From Jacaranda mimosifolia (Eukaryota; Streptophyta; Magnoliopsida; Lamiales; Bignoniaceae): a stretch of 64,000 nucleotides of DNA. Both the position numbers and the translations under genes were made by a program. The notes below the pieces were generated by a model. It was given only the letters and a program-made list of their open reading frames with translations, made no database searches and was not told the origin of the DNA. Each line of letters begins with the position of its first letter. Position 1 is the first letter of the stretch. Positions 21,402-32,505 of this stretch are shown here, in pieces. Where the stretch lies: the NCBI GenBank assembly GCA_018894105.1, contig CM032118.1:35878690-35942689 (forward strand), written 5' to 3'.

Positions 21402-22302
21402 TAAACTATTTTTTATTTTTATTTGTGTTATTTTTTTCAAAGATGGATGAATGAGTTTGGCATTTGTGTTAATTGATTGATTTTTTTAACCTATTATAAT
21501 GATTATTTTCAAACCATTTGAATAATATTAATTTTTATTTTTATTGAATGCACACACATCGAGTATGCATTGGCTGCTAATACATAGTGTAGATGTAATT
21601 AGAAGTTGATGATAATATTTATAAACATTTTGGAAACATGATTCGCTTGTAAAATTATATGTATGATGGAATATACATCAATGAATTATCACCGATTTTT
21701 ACTAGTGTATTCAGTTCATATTCTATTTCATTGGAAAAAAGAATGATAAAATCGGCGATTAGATCAGTGATGATATTGAGCATTACATTATTTGATTATG
21801 TATCCTGCTTTTATGTATTTCATGGCAAAATGACATTTCTCGCATTTATTTCTCACAAATATATTTTCTTAGCATAGATTCTCCACCAAATGGTTTTCCT
21901 TTGGATTATTATCAATTTAATTTCTTAAAAAATTTATAAGCATTTTCCCACTTGATTTTCTTTTTCAAAAAATATCATATATATGACCCCCACAACAATG
22001 ATTAATTTAGTCAATTATTTGTTAATCTAAGTAAATAAATTGTATAACGTAATTAACATTATGATCCAAAATCTTGGGCTTTGTTAGGTTGCGTTTTGGG
22101 TGAGTTATAAAAATATTTTGGATAAAGGTGTTTTGGGAATTAAAATTAGGGAATGGCACCAATGTTTAGTTTTGTTCTGGAAAAACACGAAAAATAGAAT
22201 TGTTTGTTTGGAATTATTTTGTAGGAGGTATATTTTACTGTAGATGTCAAATCAGTAACTTTTTTATTGGATATGTAGGGTGAAATTGTATGTTTAAATT
22301 TA

Positions 22303-22336
<34 letters not shown>

Positions 22337-22560
22337 GGTTAATTGATGTATGTATGTATATATTTGTAATGATTGGTATATGATTGTGGTGAGGTGATGT
22401 CTAATTAATTTAATTTTAAACTTAAAAAATTTATAATTAAGAAAATTATTATGACATAGTAATTTGATGAATTGAATAGAAATTATAAGCAAAAATAATA
22501 TTATTCAATTATAAAATTTTATTTAATGATAATTAAGCAAAAAATGGATAAATGTATTGA
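21402..22560. other. AT-rich intergenic stretch with a MITE family 1 fragment
   Basis: No coding frame is credible. At about 22090-22290 the sequence resembles the left half of the MITE at 4653, including ATTTTACTGTAGATGTCAAATCAGTAACTTTTTTATTGG against its ACTGTAACAATCAAATCAATACTTTTTATTGGG. Its right end is not visible. A (TA)n tract lies at 22303-22325. Confidence 0.6.
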
Positions 22561-23339
22561 TGACGGTAAGAATCGTTTGATGGGTGTATTGGGCTGAAAT
22601 CCAATGTGATCAACCAGGTAGCAGGTCGAAAAAAGTATTCTAAAATGTATTGGGGTCGAGTCCTGCGATCAACAGCAAATTTCAGGCTAGACGAGGTGCC
22701 CTCGGCTAAAGTACTCCGACGCTCAAGTCAGTATATCGACTAGAAAATAGAGCAGTAGAAGAGTGAGTGCTTTAGAATGATAAATGGCATACCTCGCTGA
22801 AGGTTCGCAATGGGATATTTGTAGCTTTCTCAATGGGTGTTAATGGCGCCTTACTGAACAGGAAGGGTTTTGTCTTTATTTGAGGTTCTTTGAGTCTTAT
22901 CCAGGTTGTGTACTATTGCAGATGGCGCTGCCCAGGATAAGGTGGTACATTGGAGGCGGGACCTAACCTGGTACGGTTGAAAAGGGCATCATGGGTAGTG
23001 GTATGTGCCATTAATACGAAGGCACGCTGCTTGACAGAGCATTCAATGCGGCTGAAAAATTATCCTGTGATGTTGACCTCTGAGGTCGACACACCTAACT
23101 CTTCTGTTCGACATTGTGTAACTCTATTGGTCCGAGTCTTCTCGATTGACCTCTGAATGAAGTATCTTCGGTGGTGGTCGACCACCACCTAGTCAACGAG
23201 CCAAAAATTGTCAGTATGCTCGACACCTAGTTGGGGGTGTAATTAGCCAAAAACCAGCTAGCGTCATTGGGTAGTTGAGCTGTCTCTGGCCTGGACGAGT
23301 GTGATTGTTGGGCTGGGCCTATTGGGCAACCCCATATTA
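22561..23339 (-). repeat. 3' LTR of element B
   Basis: 779 bp, starting TGACGGTAAGAATCG and ending CCATATTA where the partner LTR has CCATATCA. Collinear with 32506-33274. Contains the palindromic GGTGGTGGTCGACCACCACC at 23170-23189, also present in the partner (33105-33124). Confidence 0.85.
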
Positions 23340-23566
23340 TGAGGACACCATTCCCGAGTCCTAATTGAGTGTGTCGACGAGAAGGAGTGGGGAGTTGGTA
23401 ACCTGCAACAATTGCGCATAATTGACCAGGGTTCCAAGTGTCGATCAGGGGTTTGCTCCATTGACCAAGGTTCAGCGCATTTAATGAGTCTGCTACATTG
23501 GGCCACACAAAACATCAACTGACCGCTGTGCAATAATTGCTCGCTTGAGTTACGCATGTTGACACC

Positions 23567-23574
23567 TATAAATA
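23567..23574 (+). promoter_or_regulatory. TATA box upstream of the antisense gene of element B
   Basis: GACACCTATAAATAGGC is a near-perfect plant TATA box on the plus strand, 211 bp upstream of the ATG at 23778 and inside the element just beyond its 3' LTR. CAAT occurs at 23531. It has the right orientation to drive the antisense gene and not gag-pol. Confidence 0.55.
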
Positions 23575-23777
23575 GGCATGGTAAAAAACTTCATTTGCAT
23601 TTTTACTACAATTTGTGAGGTCGAGTCAGCTGTTATTCCGTATTTTTATTCAACTACATCCTAGTTTAGACTTCAAAGCCGTGTAAGTTTTTCAAAACCT
23701 TTTCGAGTGAGTTATTACTTTGCTATATCTCAACCATTCAACTTTACTCAATATATTGGTAGTATTTGAAAAATGTG

Positions 23778-26042
23778 ATGTTAGAGAGAGTGATAGTGAG
23801 GAGACAAGGTCGGATGCGGGCTCAACTAGGGGGTAATAGCTCGACCAGCGAGTCCTATATTTCTTCTACTATTAGTTCGACCTCGAGTAGTTCTAGTAAT
23901 GATCAAGCCATTGCTGGGGATGGGGTCGGGCAGAGTCAACCACCTATTTCTCTTGGTTGGTTATTCATTCTCGATCACTACAGTGAGATAGTATCAAAAA
24001 TGACTAAGGGAGATCTTGTTCATATTATGTGGTTATTCCATATTCTCAGGACTTCGATCTGGCCATTCCTGGGCCTGACGACAGGATGCACTGGCCTCCT
24101 GATGGTTGTATTGCTATCTTTGAGGATGCCTTGCGATGTGGGCTTAGTTTTTTTATCTCCCAACCCATGGTTGACCTCCTTAGTGGCCTCCAAGTTAGCA
24201 TCACGCAATTATTGCTAAACTATTTTTTAACGTTGTATAGTTTTGTACTCCTTATGCATTTGCATGGTCAGCCTCTGACCTTCACTAACTTTAGCAACCT
24301 ATTCTACCTCCCTATGTCTCATAATTTGGGAAGTACGAAGGAGTCGGGCTTTTATTATTTGACAACCCACCCTCGTCGAAGATTCTTAGTAACTCATTGC
24401 TCTTCGTTTGGTCAAAACTAGAAGTCTCGTTATTTCTTTGTTTGATCCCCTGGTGGGGTTGGGTTCAACATTCCCATTGGTTTGATAAGGGATCATATCA
24501 ACATGCCTGGGATTGAAACCCCAACCTGGCCTAATATATTTATCTGAGACTTGGTCGAATTTAGGCAAATGGAGGATTTGGGTTACGTCAAGGAGAGAAA
24601 CCTGGTGTAAGCCTGCCTAGCTAAACCTTTCTTGTGATGCTCGACTAGGTAGCTGGTCTCTGCTAGTCTTTCATTTGTTGTATATTACAAGTTTCTGGTT
24701 GATGCATCTTATTTCTATTGTTGTGTAGATGGAGAAGAGATTATAAATCAGACACGAGCTCAAGCGTTAGCCCATGCACAGAGGAATTAGGAGCACCGCA
24801 AAGGTACCGTGGCTCGTCGAGAGGCTCAAGCCACCACGCTGCCCTAAGTTGAGTTGCCTGCCTTAGTGGCTCCTCCAGCTCGAGTAGCGACTTCCATTGT
24901 CCAACCAACTTTAGGAGTGATGATCAGCCCCTTCTTTCAACAAAAACAAATTGGTGATTGAGCAAGGGGGATCTGCCCAGAAGAACGTCGACAAGGGAAA
25001 AGGAAAAGTTGTGGCCCCTAAGCAGCCAACTAGCTACAACCTCTTCGAGCAGCAGGAAGAGGATCAGTTGTTCCAGCTGCCCAAGCTCCCATTACCCCAA
25101 TTTTGTACTGATGATGCTATGGCCGTTCATAATTTTCTGTCGATGCTGACGGCGGGGTTGATTAGGGTTGTGCCCCTCAAGGTGATGATGGCTGGTTTGT
25201 TTGCATCCAACCAAAAAAAATTTATGGATCTAAGCCAGGACAGGGTGCTGAGGGCTTTGGCGTATCACTCTAACATCGTAACTATTTAGTTGAGTGAAAT
25301 TTCCTTGTCGAGTCCTATGCTTTGCTCCTCCTTCGTCTATTTTCATTCTGATCGACTAAGGTTATTTCTTCTGCAGGTTAGCCAATTAAGCTACCATTTC
25401 ACAAGCAGCTCGAACTAAAGGATTCGCAGCTCATGCTTGTGGTGTTAGAAAAGAACATGATGGACGAGCTGCTACTAAAGGCCAAGCTAGACGCAACATG
25501 GCTATGATTCTGGTTGAAGTAACAGGTAGAACGCAGCAATATAGTATGCTCGAGATGAGTTCTTCAATAAGCTATCATTGATGGGACGATAAGCGGTTCA
25601 ATAATTTATGCTGTGCTCGGTGTTCCAAGACACTAGCGTTGTGGTCTCCCTCGATGATGCAATGGGGGGTTTTCATAATGTGCTCGTGCAACTGGAGTTT
25701 TTGGTCTATCAGATTCAACCAGAGGATAGAGAGCAACTTAATCCTATATTGAATGAACAGCTTAGAGCGTATGCTGACCCTGACGAGGGTGCTCCCAGAG
25801 AGGTGGCTGAGGTTGAGCCTGTGGTTGATCACAAAATGAGGCTGGCCGAAGTGGCTAAGGAATTTACTTTCGTGCAGGACTTTGTGTTTGATTTTAGAGA
25901 CGATAATGTTGACCTCCTTCCTCCCCCTAAGCTGAATTTCATCATCGATGAGGCGGGGCCTTCTCGACCTACTATGACAACTCAGCCAACTCCTACCACG
26001 GTGCCTAAGCAAGAGGCCAAGAGTCTCGCGAGGTCGAGTTAA
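23778..26042 (+). pseudogene. Antisense ORF of element B (putative gypsy-type transposon domain protein), with introns
   Basis: A gene running opposite to gag-pol between integrase and 3' LTR. Exon 1 (23778 to about 24605) has a serine-rich start, then a domain matching element C at 56.8-57.4 kb: E-D-A-L-R-C-G-L-S-F with L-L-S-G-L-Q-V-S-I-T-Q-L-L, resembling the Pfam family named putative gypsy type transposon. Exon 2 (about 24729-25289) is A/Q/P rich. Exon 3 (about 25380-26042) is acidic and ends A-R-S-S. Introns of GT-AG type are at about 24603-24728 and 25290-25379. A frameshift near 24020 and several stops (24419, 24779) break this copy. The function is unknown; such antisense ORFs are known from Tat-lineage elements. 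Confidence 0.6.
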
Positions 26043-27138
26043 TCTTTGAGATGGTTGTATTTTTTGGCTACCCTACGAAGCGTGCATTTGTAGTTTACTT
26101 CTTTGTAATCGAATTACAAGTTTGTAATCTAATGCTTCTATTTAATAGAATTTCAGCTTCTGTTCATCGATGTGTGTTATGTTTTTCTTTGTGCCCTTTT
26201 TAACGCCTTTATTTTTGTTAGGTACCAAATGCTAATAAACGACAACATAACTACTTCAGCCCTAACTTGTAAATTATTTACAATAATCCCATAATGAAGG
26301 AGTTAAGTTTATAATATGATGGTCGATTTAGAAGGCGATTAATGCAAAAGCAATGGGATGAATCCAAGATATCATATAGGATATCAAGGATATCTTCATC
26401 GTCGACTACTTGTTCGACTTAAGTTTTAGCATTGTCTTTTTTAAGTGTCACTTATGCTCCCCAGTTTGTTTTCGACTACATGGTTGATTTTTCACCTTTG
26501 CTTTGTGACCAACTACGAGGTCGATCCTGAATAGCAAGTTTGTTTATTAATTTTCGCTTGGAGCCCTTGTTCTGCGAAAAAACTTTGAGATCGATTATTA
26601 AGTTGGTTCCCAATGATGAGTTCATTTTTTTAAAAATTCTTGGGAGTACTTGATCGAGTGTCTTAAGACTATCGTCGACTTTAGGGTCGACTCTAAATGA
26701 TCAAATTGTTCATGGGCTTAGGCTAGGAGCCTTTATCTTGCAGTTTGAAACCGCTATCAGCTACGGGGTCAACTCTAAACGACCAACTCGTTTGTGAAAT
26801 TGGGCTAAGAGCCTTTGTTTTGTGGTTTGAACCAGTTGTCGACTATGGGGTCAGCTCTGAACGATCAACTCGTTTATGAAATTGGGTTAAGATCCTTTAT
26901 TTTGTGGTGCGAGTAGGTAGTTGCAGAAATGTGTGCAGTTTTATTTATGTGAAAAGATACTGAAGTATAATGGAGACTTTGAGTCTCTTCACACATAGAA
27001 TTTCTTCAAATTGACCACGTTCCATGGCCGAGGAAGCTCATTTCCATTCATTTTCGCGAGTTGATATGCATTGTGCTTTGTTACCTTGACCACGGAATAT
27101 GGTCCCTCCCATTTTGAGTTGAGTTTCCCTGCGTTCTT
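26043..27138. other. 3' untranslated zone of element B between pol and the antisense gene
   Basis: About 1.1 kb without coding content on either strand. It holds the 82-bp tandem repeat (26683-26925) and, upstream of it, more diverged units with GTCGA-rich sequence. Confidence 0.65.
26683..26925. repeat. 82-bp tandem repeat in the 3' untranslated zone of element B
   Basis: Three units starting AGGGTCGACTC (26683), GGGGTCAACTC (26765) and GGGGTCAGCTC (26847), exact 82-bp spacing, sharing GATCAACTCGTTT, GAAATTGGGCTAAGA and CCTTTATTTTGTGG. Tandem repeats in this part of Tat-type elements are known as seeds of satellite DNA. Confidence 0.85.
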
Positions 27139-28330
27139 CTATACTTTGACCTTTTTAAGGACAAAATCACCTACTTTGAAGCTTCTTGGTCGGACTCCTT
27201 TGTTACAGTGTTGTGCCATCTTTGACCTGTATCTTTGCATGGATGTGTACGTTTGCTGACGGAGCTCATCAATTGTCTCTAATTTTAATTTTCTCTCTGA
27301 GTCATTCCTGATCGGCGTATAGTGGATTACTCGAATAGTGTGTTGTATGAGTTCTGTCGGAACGACCACTTTGGATTCGTAGACCAAACTGTAAGGGGTG
27401 TGGCTGGTAGCAATTCAAGGGGTTGTCCTATATGCCCAAAGTACTTCAAGGAGGTCATCTGCCTAGCTCGTGCCAGTCCCTTCCAGTTGAGCCTTGAGGT
27501 AGTCTAGGATAGTTCTATTCATGACCTTGATTTGACCATTAGCTTGTGGATTTCCAACTAATGTTAAGTGTTGTCAAAATTTGAGGCTCTCACACTAGCT
27601 CCTCGTACTCCCACTCTGGAATTGCATCCTATTATCTAATTTAAGACTTTGGGTAGACTGAAACGATAGATGTGTTCTTCTATCTAAAGCTCTTGATGGT
27701 CGTGTCGATTATTTTGGGGACTGCTTCTGCTTTGAACTACTTAGTAAAGTATTCAATGGCAATGATCATAAATTTTCTTTTACTGTTGTTTTTGGAACAG
27801 ATCTGACTATATCGATCCCCCACTGGTTAAATGGCCACGTGATCTGTACGTTCACCATTGACATGGTGGGCTGGTGAGGTATGTTCGAGTAGACCTAGTA
27901 AAATGGGCACTTCTTGGCAAAATACATTGTGTCGTTTAATAAGGTTGGCCAAATGGTTGCCGTATATGCCTGAATACACCTCATGTAATACTTTGTGAGC
28001 TTACTCTAGAGTAAAACACCTGAGCCACAAAAATCACCCTCCGTTAAAGTTGGTTGTGCTCATCGAGGGCACCCTTGGCTACTTGGCCTTTAAGCCTACG
28101 TGCTTCACTTTTATTCTCGAGAATATGCCTTTTTTCAAATGGGCTTTTATCGCGTCCTACCAGGAAAGAGATGCTTCCCCGATCTGCCCCACCAAATTCT
28201 GGTCAGGGTCACATATAGTGGGTTTGCAGTCTACCAAAAATATAATTGTCCTGTCTCTGGTCCCTTTCGTCGAAATGGCGAACTTGGTGAATGCGTCGGC
28301 CCATTCATTCTCTGATCGAGGGACTTAGCT
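27139..28330 (-). pseudogene. Integrase of element B
   Basis: The C-terminal part is open on the minus strand, 27387-27139: it begins V-Y-E-S-K-V-V-V-P-T-E, has Y-T-S-M-Q-R-Y and ends K-G-V-R-P-R-S-F-K-V-G-D-F-V-L-K-K-V, the typical end of gypsy integrase. The core (27390-28330) is present in broken frames, for example W-P-F-N-Q-W-G-I-D near 27830. Integrase joins the cDNA to the genome; this copy is broken by many stops. Confidence 0.75.
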
Positions 28331-28981
28331 GAGGGCAAATTTTTTGAACTGTTGTTGTAACCTCTTTATCTTGGCCAAGCACCTGCTTATCGTTGACTCT
28401 TTGGCTTCAAAGTTCCCGTTGACCTACTCTGCGACTAGCTGGGAGTCAGTGATGGCTACCGGCTATTCGACTCCTTTACTCAATGCCATCCTTATGCTTG
28501 CGAGGAAGGCTTGATATTTTGCCTCATTGTTCGTGACAGAGTAGTTCAGTTTAATTGCGAAGTCGTATTCTTTGCCTTATGGTGATCGTAGAGAAACATC
28601 AATTTCTCCACCTGATGAAGTTGCTGAATCGTTGATGTGTAAAGTCCATATAAGGGATTTGGGGTCGAACTGCTCGGGAAGGTCGAGTCTCTCAGCAAAA
28701 AAGTCGGCCAAGACTTGGGCCTTTATAGCAATTCGGGGCTGCAATGTGATGTCAAATTCACCCAGCTCGATTGCCTACTTGGTTAACTTCCTAACGTATC
28801 TGGCTTGGAAATATTTCAATGGTTGATTTGTTAAGACCACGATAGAGTGAGATTGGAAATACGGGTGCAACTTCCTGGCGACAATAACCAGGGCGAGGGC
28901 AAATTTCTCGATCTCCAGATAGTATGTTCGGGACCTTGCAATGCTTGGCTACAATAGTAGATAGGTCGATGGATGCCCTTT
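28331..28981 (-). pseudogene. RNase H region of element B
   Basis: Broken minus-strand frames between RT connection and integrase. The segment 28570-28490 aligns by content with the open RNase H of element C (59932-59639): the A-S-I-R-M-A-L and D-S-Q-L-V pattern recurs. No single frame survives. RNase H removes the RNA strand during reverse transcription. Confidence 0.55.
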
Positions 28982-29275
28982 CTAGTCGAGACCAAAATTA
29001 AACTGACAAATGCCGATGAGACAGCTAAATAGATGTATAAAACTTCTCCAACTTAGGTTTGGCCAACATTGGTGCTGATGAGAGGTATGTTTCAATTCGA
29101 CCAAGGCTTGGTCGCACTTCTCGGTCCACTGGAGACCTAATTTACTTGCATTCCTCAGGATCTTGAAGAACGACAAGCCTTTGTTGGCTAATCGAGCAAT
29201 GAACCTTCCCAACGTGATGATCTTGCCGACCAGACGCTGAACGCCTTTGACTGTTCGATGAGGCATAACATCCAA
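28982..29275 (-). pseudogene. RT thumb/connection of element B
   Basis: The frame 29275-28982 encodes P-H-R-T-V-K-G-V-Q-R-L-V-G-K-I, then L-G-R-F-I-A-R and FFKILRNASKLGLQWTEKCD, the well-conserved thumb and connection of Tat/Athila RT. After C-D-Q-A-L-V-E-L-K the frame is altered. Confidence 0.8.
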
Positions 29276-29288
29276 AATGGCCTATTTT

Positions 29289-29771
29289 TTACAGGTTTGC
29301 TTCGATACCTATCTGGCTAACCATGTAAACCAAGAAACTGCCACTTACTCCAAACGTACACTTGTTAGGGTTGAGCTTCATTCCAAATGCTCTTGGTATT
29401 GAAAATGTAAGATTGAGGTCGATCAAGTGATTTTTCACTTTTTCAATTTTGATGATCATTTCGTCTACATAAACCTCCATGGATTTCCTAATTTCATTTT
29501 TGAACACAAAGTTTACTAGTCTTTGATAAGTTGCACCTACGTTTTTTAGCCCGATGGGCATGACTAGAAAGCAATATACCCCATTAGGGACGACGAAAGA
29601 TGCATTATTCCTATCCCCAAGTGCCATGAAAATTTGGTGGTAGCCTTGGAAGGCATCTATCATGCTCAATAAGTCACAACCGATAGTAGAATCAACTAGC
29701 AAGTTTATACGAGATAGGAGGTAAGGATCTTTACGGCAAGCTTTACTCAAATCCATAAAATTATTACACAT
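29289..29771 (-). pseudogene. Reverse transcriptase palm of element B
   Basis: A 160-residue minus-strand frame with D-L-S-K-A-C-R-K-D-P-Y, D-A-F-Q-G-Y-H-Q-I, S-F-V-V-P-N-G-V-Y-C, M-P-I-G-L-K-N-V-G-A-T-Y-Q-R and L-N-P-N-K-C-T-F-G-V. The catalytic box is Y-V-D-E-M instead of Y-[MV]-D-D-M, so one metal-binding Asp is lost. It would synthesise cDNA; this copy should be inactive even apart from upstream stops. Compare the intact Y-M-D-D-M in element C. Confidence 0.85.
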
Positions 29772-29895
29772 GCATCATTTTCCCTCATTTTTGGGGACAA
29801 GGACTACAATACAAAGCCAACATGGGTATTGAATTTCTACAATGTATCCTGCATTTAAAAGCTTGTTGACCTCATCTTCGATGATCTAGTACCTT

Positions 29896-30162
29896 TCAGC
29901 ATTGAAGGTCTTGGTCTTCTATTTCACTGGCTCGTATGAGGGGTCCATGTTCAGGTGGTGGACGATGATGTTGGGGTCGATTCCCTAAAGATGAGAGGCC
30001 TTCCAAGCAAAAAACATCAATATTTCTTTGGAGAAAATCAACCATGAGACATTCTATGTTATTGCCCATGTCTATTTCGATCTTGGTAGTCTTATCGTAG
30101 CTTTTTAGCACCATCTCGATTATCTTGAACTCTACGCTAGGCTCGACCTTGGTCTTCTCCAA
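29896..30162 (-). pseudogene. Protease-RT linker of element B
   Basis: A minus-strand frame beginning M-E-K-T-K-V-E-P-S-V-E-F-K-I-I-E, then S-Y-D-K-T-T-K-I-E-I and F-L-Q-R-N-I-D-V-F. Same segment as 866-624 in element A. After V-F the expected tryptophan-containing sequence is lost by frameshift. Confidence 0.65.
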
Positions 30163-30242
30163 CTTTCTTTCTTGCTCAACTGTCCCTCCTCGGGTTCTGC
30201 TGCTCGGGCATCCCCCAAGGGTTTCAGTTTTGGTCAGGTTTT

Positions 30243-30671
30243 CTAATCATTTGCCTCGACTGAAATCGTGTAGCACCGCCAGGCCTCTTTCAGATTACAA
30301 AGGAGTTCATCAGTCCCAGCAGTTGTTTGAAATTTGACCTTCATGTGGTAGGTCGAGACAATAGCACGGAAGTCATTCAATGTTGGTCGCCCGATGATAA
30401 CGTTGTAGGCAAAGAGTGCGTTGACGACCAAGTAGTTAACCATCAATGTTCTGCACCAAGGAGCCTCCCCAAATGATATGGATAGATTTGTGGATCCTTT
30501 GGGGATGATTTTCAACCCCTCAACTCTGACCAATGGGATGTAAATAGGCTCAAATTTTAGCTTACCCATGTTCAATCTCTTCAAGGTGGATAGGAAAATG
30601 ATGTTTGCTGAGCTCCTATTGTCGACCAGCACTTTCCTGACCTCAAAGTTTGCAACCTCAACAGATACCAC
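30243..30671 (-). pseudogene. Aspartic protease of element B
   Basis: A 142-residue frame, nearly full length for the domain. It opens M-V-S-V-E-V-A-N-F-E-V-R-K-V-L-V-D-N-R-S-S-A-N, where the active-site triad D-[TN]-G is D-N-R. The downstream A-Y-N-V-I-I-G-R-P-T-L-N matches the conserved I-[IL]-G-R-P second motif. It then runs into a charged tail. It would process Gag-Pol; Gly to Arg in the triad predicts loss of activity. The same change occurs in element A. Confidence 0.85.
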
Positions 30672-30699
30672 TACAGAGCAATCCAGTTTGTTGTCGACC

Positions 30700-32460
30700 C
30701 CTTAAATTTCGATGTGGGAGAGGTTGGCGTCAGAGAAGGAAATTGGCTCGGCGCTAGTCAGCAGCTGGAAGATTGTTTCGATCGATGAAGGTGTTTGGTC
30801 AATTCCAGTCTTCGATGGTTCTACCTTCTAGCTGACTTGGAGTTCCCCTCAGTCGGGCTTTTGCGATGGTGTCGATTACTCCCTTGATAGTGGGTAGGTC
30901 TTTTCCCTTATCTTCTTTCCTCGAGCTAACCGACCTTTCTCTACGAAGAATTTAGTTGGTATGCCTTCTTTTTGTTTTGCTTGCTCATCAATAAATTTTT
31001 TCAAATGGCCCTGTTGGATTAGCCTCTCAATCTTGTTGGGGCGGTTGAAAGAGTACTCCGTGTCATGGCCCTTTTGTCAATAAAAATGGCAGTATTTTTT
31101 GGACCTCTTCATGGCTTTTGTCTCAGTTATTTTCCTGGGTTTTTTGAGGAGATTGTCATGTTAGATGGCAAACAATACCTCTTTTCCTGCAGCGTTTAGT
31201 GGAGTATAGTTTCGGAATCGCTTGATTGGAGATCGATTACCATCTTTGTTCTAATGGTCATCTTTCTCTTTGATCTTCTTCTTATCAAGCTTAGGATTAC
31301 CATACTTGAGCTTGTTTGTATCTTCTTGAGTTATGTACCTCTTAGGGAGGTCTAGCAGCTCCTCCATCGACTTGAGTCGTTCCTAGACCAAAGCATTGGC
31401 ATACTCCTTGTGGTGAAGGCCTAAAAAGAGCGCATCGATTAGAAACTCAATCCGTGGATTGCCGATCTTCAGGACTTCAGTTTTAAATCTAGTAAAGAAA
31501 TCTCGAAGAGACTCCCCCTCATTCTATTTAATAATGTGCATAAGGTTATGGGGGAGCTTCACCTTCCTCCGATTAGCAAATTAGTGTAAGAACTTGTCGC
31601 ACAGCTGGTCATATAAGTAGATCAAATATGACTTTAACTTTACAAACCAATCAAGAGCGATTCCCTGGAAGGTGGTCACCAACATCTTTGCATGGATGTG
31701 CTTGTTATGCCTATGTAATTGCAACATATGCTCAAACTGTAATAGGTGCTCGTTCAGATCGTCAAGCCATCGTACCTGGGCAATCCGATCAGGACTTTAG
31801 CATCAATAGCAATTTGCTCGTCAATAATTTCTTGTATGAATGGACATTTCCTTTCTCGACGAAAACGATGAACGCCATCATAATGTGTGTTTCTATTAGT
31901 GTTCCTCCTCCAAATTTCTTTGCGTCGTCGATTCAATTGTTGCACTTGATGGGAAACCACATCCCATTCTTCTCGATCAGCCTGAGTTAGGTTTTTATTC
32001 GTCTGTTATCTCGTGTGCTCGACCTTATCATGTTGCGGGGCTTGAAGGGGTCGAACGGCCTGATCATTGGAGTCTGCAACTTCTTCACAGGGGTTTTCCC
32101 AAGCTTCTTCTCTTAGAAATCGCTCGGGACTATCTTCACATCGGGTGGGTGGCCTCTAGTCACCCCCTCTCTTCCTTAAGGGGCCTCTCCTCGTGCTGCG
32201 TGAGCTAGGGTGAGCACTAGTAGCTAGCTCGTGCTGAGTGTTGTGTCGATTGAGGGCAGCTGATAGTTAAGCAGAGATTTGAGAAGATATTTGCTCGCTT
32301 ATTAGCTTAGCTGCATGAGTTGAGGCATGGTCAAGGTGACCACTTATTCTAGCTAGGCACTGGGCCTTGCTACATCTGGATCTTGTTATGGTCGAAGGGG
32401 AGGAGTTGGGGATCTTCTGTTCTCCTTTATCTCAGAAACAACTCGCCTAGTGTTAACCAT
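30700..32460 (-). pseudogene. gag of element B
   Basis: The start ATG at 32460 (M-V-N-T-R-R) lies 26 bases after the PBS. The frame 31960-31754 holds H-Q-V-Q-Q-L-N-R-R-R-K-E-I and the segment before the capsid (K-V-L-I-G-L-P-R-Y-D-G). The capsid (31750-31330) and the nucleocapsid area are present in broken frames, with the F-L-L-D-L-P-K-R-Y-I pattern near 31340. Many stops. It would form the virus-like particle. Confidence 0.7.
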
Positions 32461-32485
32461 TTTTCTCAATTGCAAACTCAAAGTT

Positions 32486-32502
32486 CCCTATAGATGACGC
32501 CA
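32486..32502 (-). other. Primer binding site of element B
   Basis: The minus strand reads TGGCGTCATCTATAGGG three bases after the LTR end CA. Compared with element A (TGGCACCTACTGTGGGG) it fits one TGGCGCC-type primer with independent decay. Confidence 0.75.
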
Positions 32503-32505
32503 AGA

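Noticed and set aside
25575..26012. 145-residue minus-strand frame in element B
   Set aside because: It is the shadow of exon 3 of the antisense gene, whose plus-strand frame is supported by copy C.
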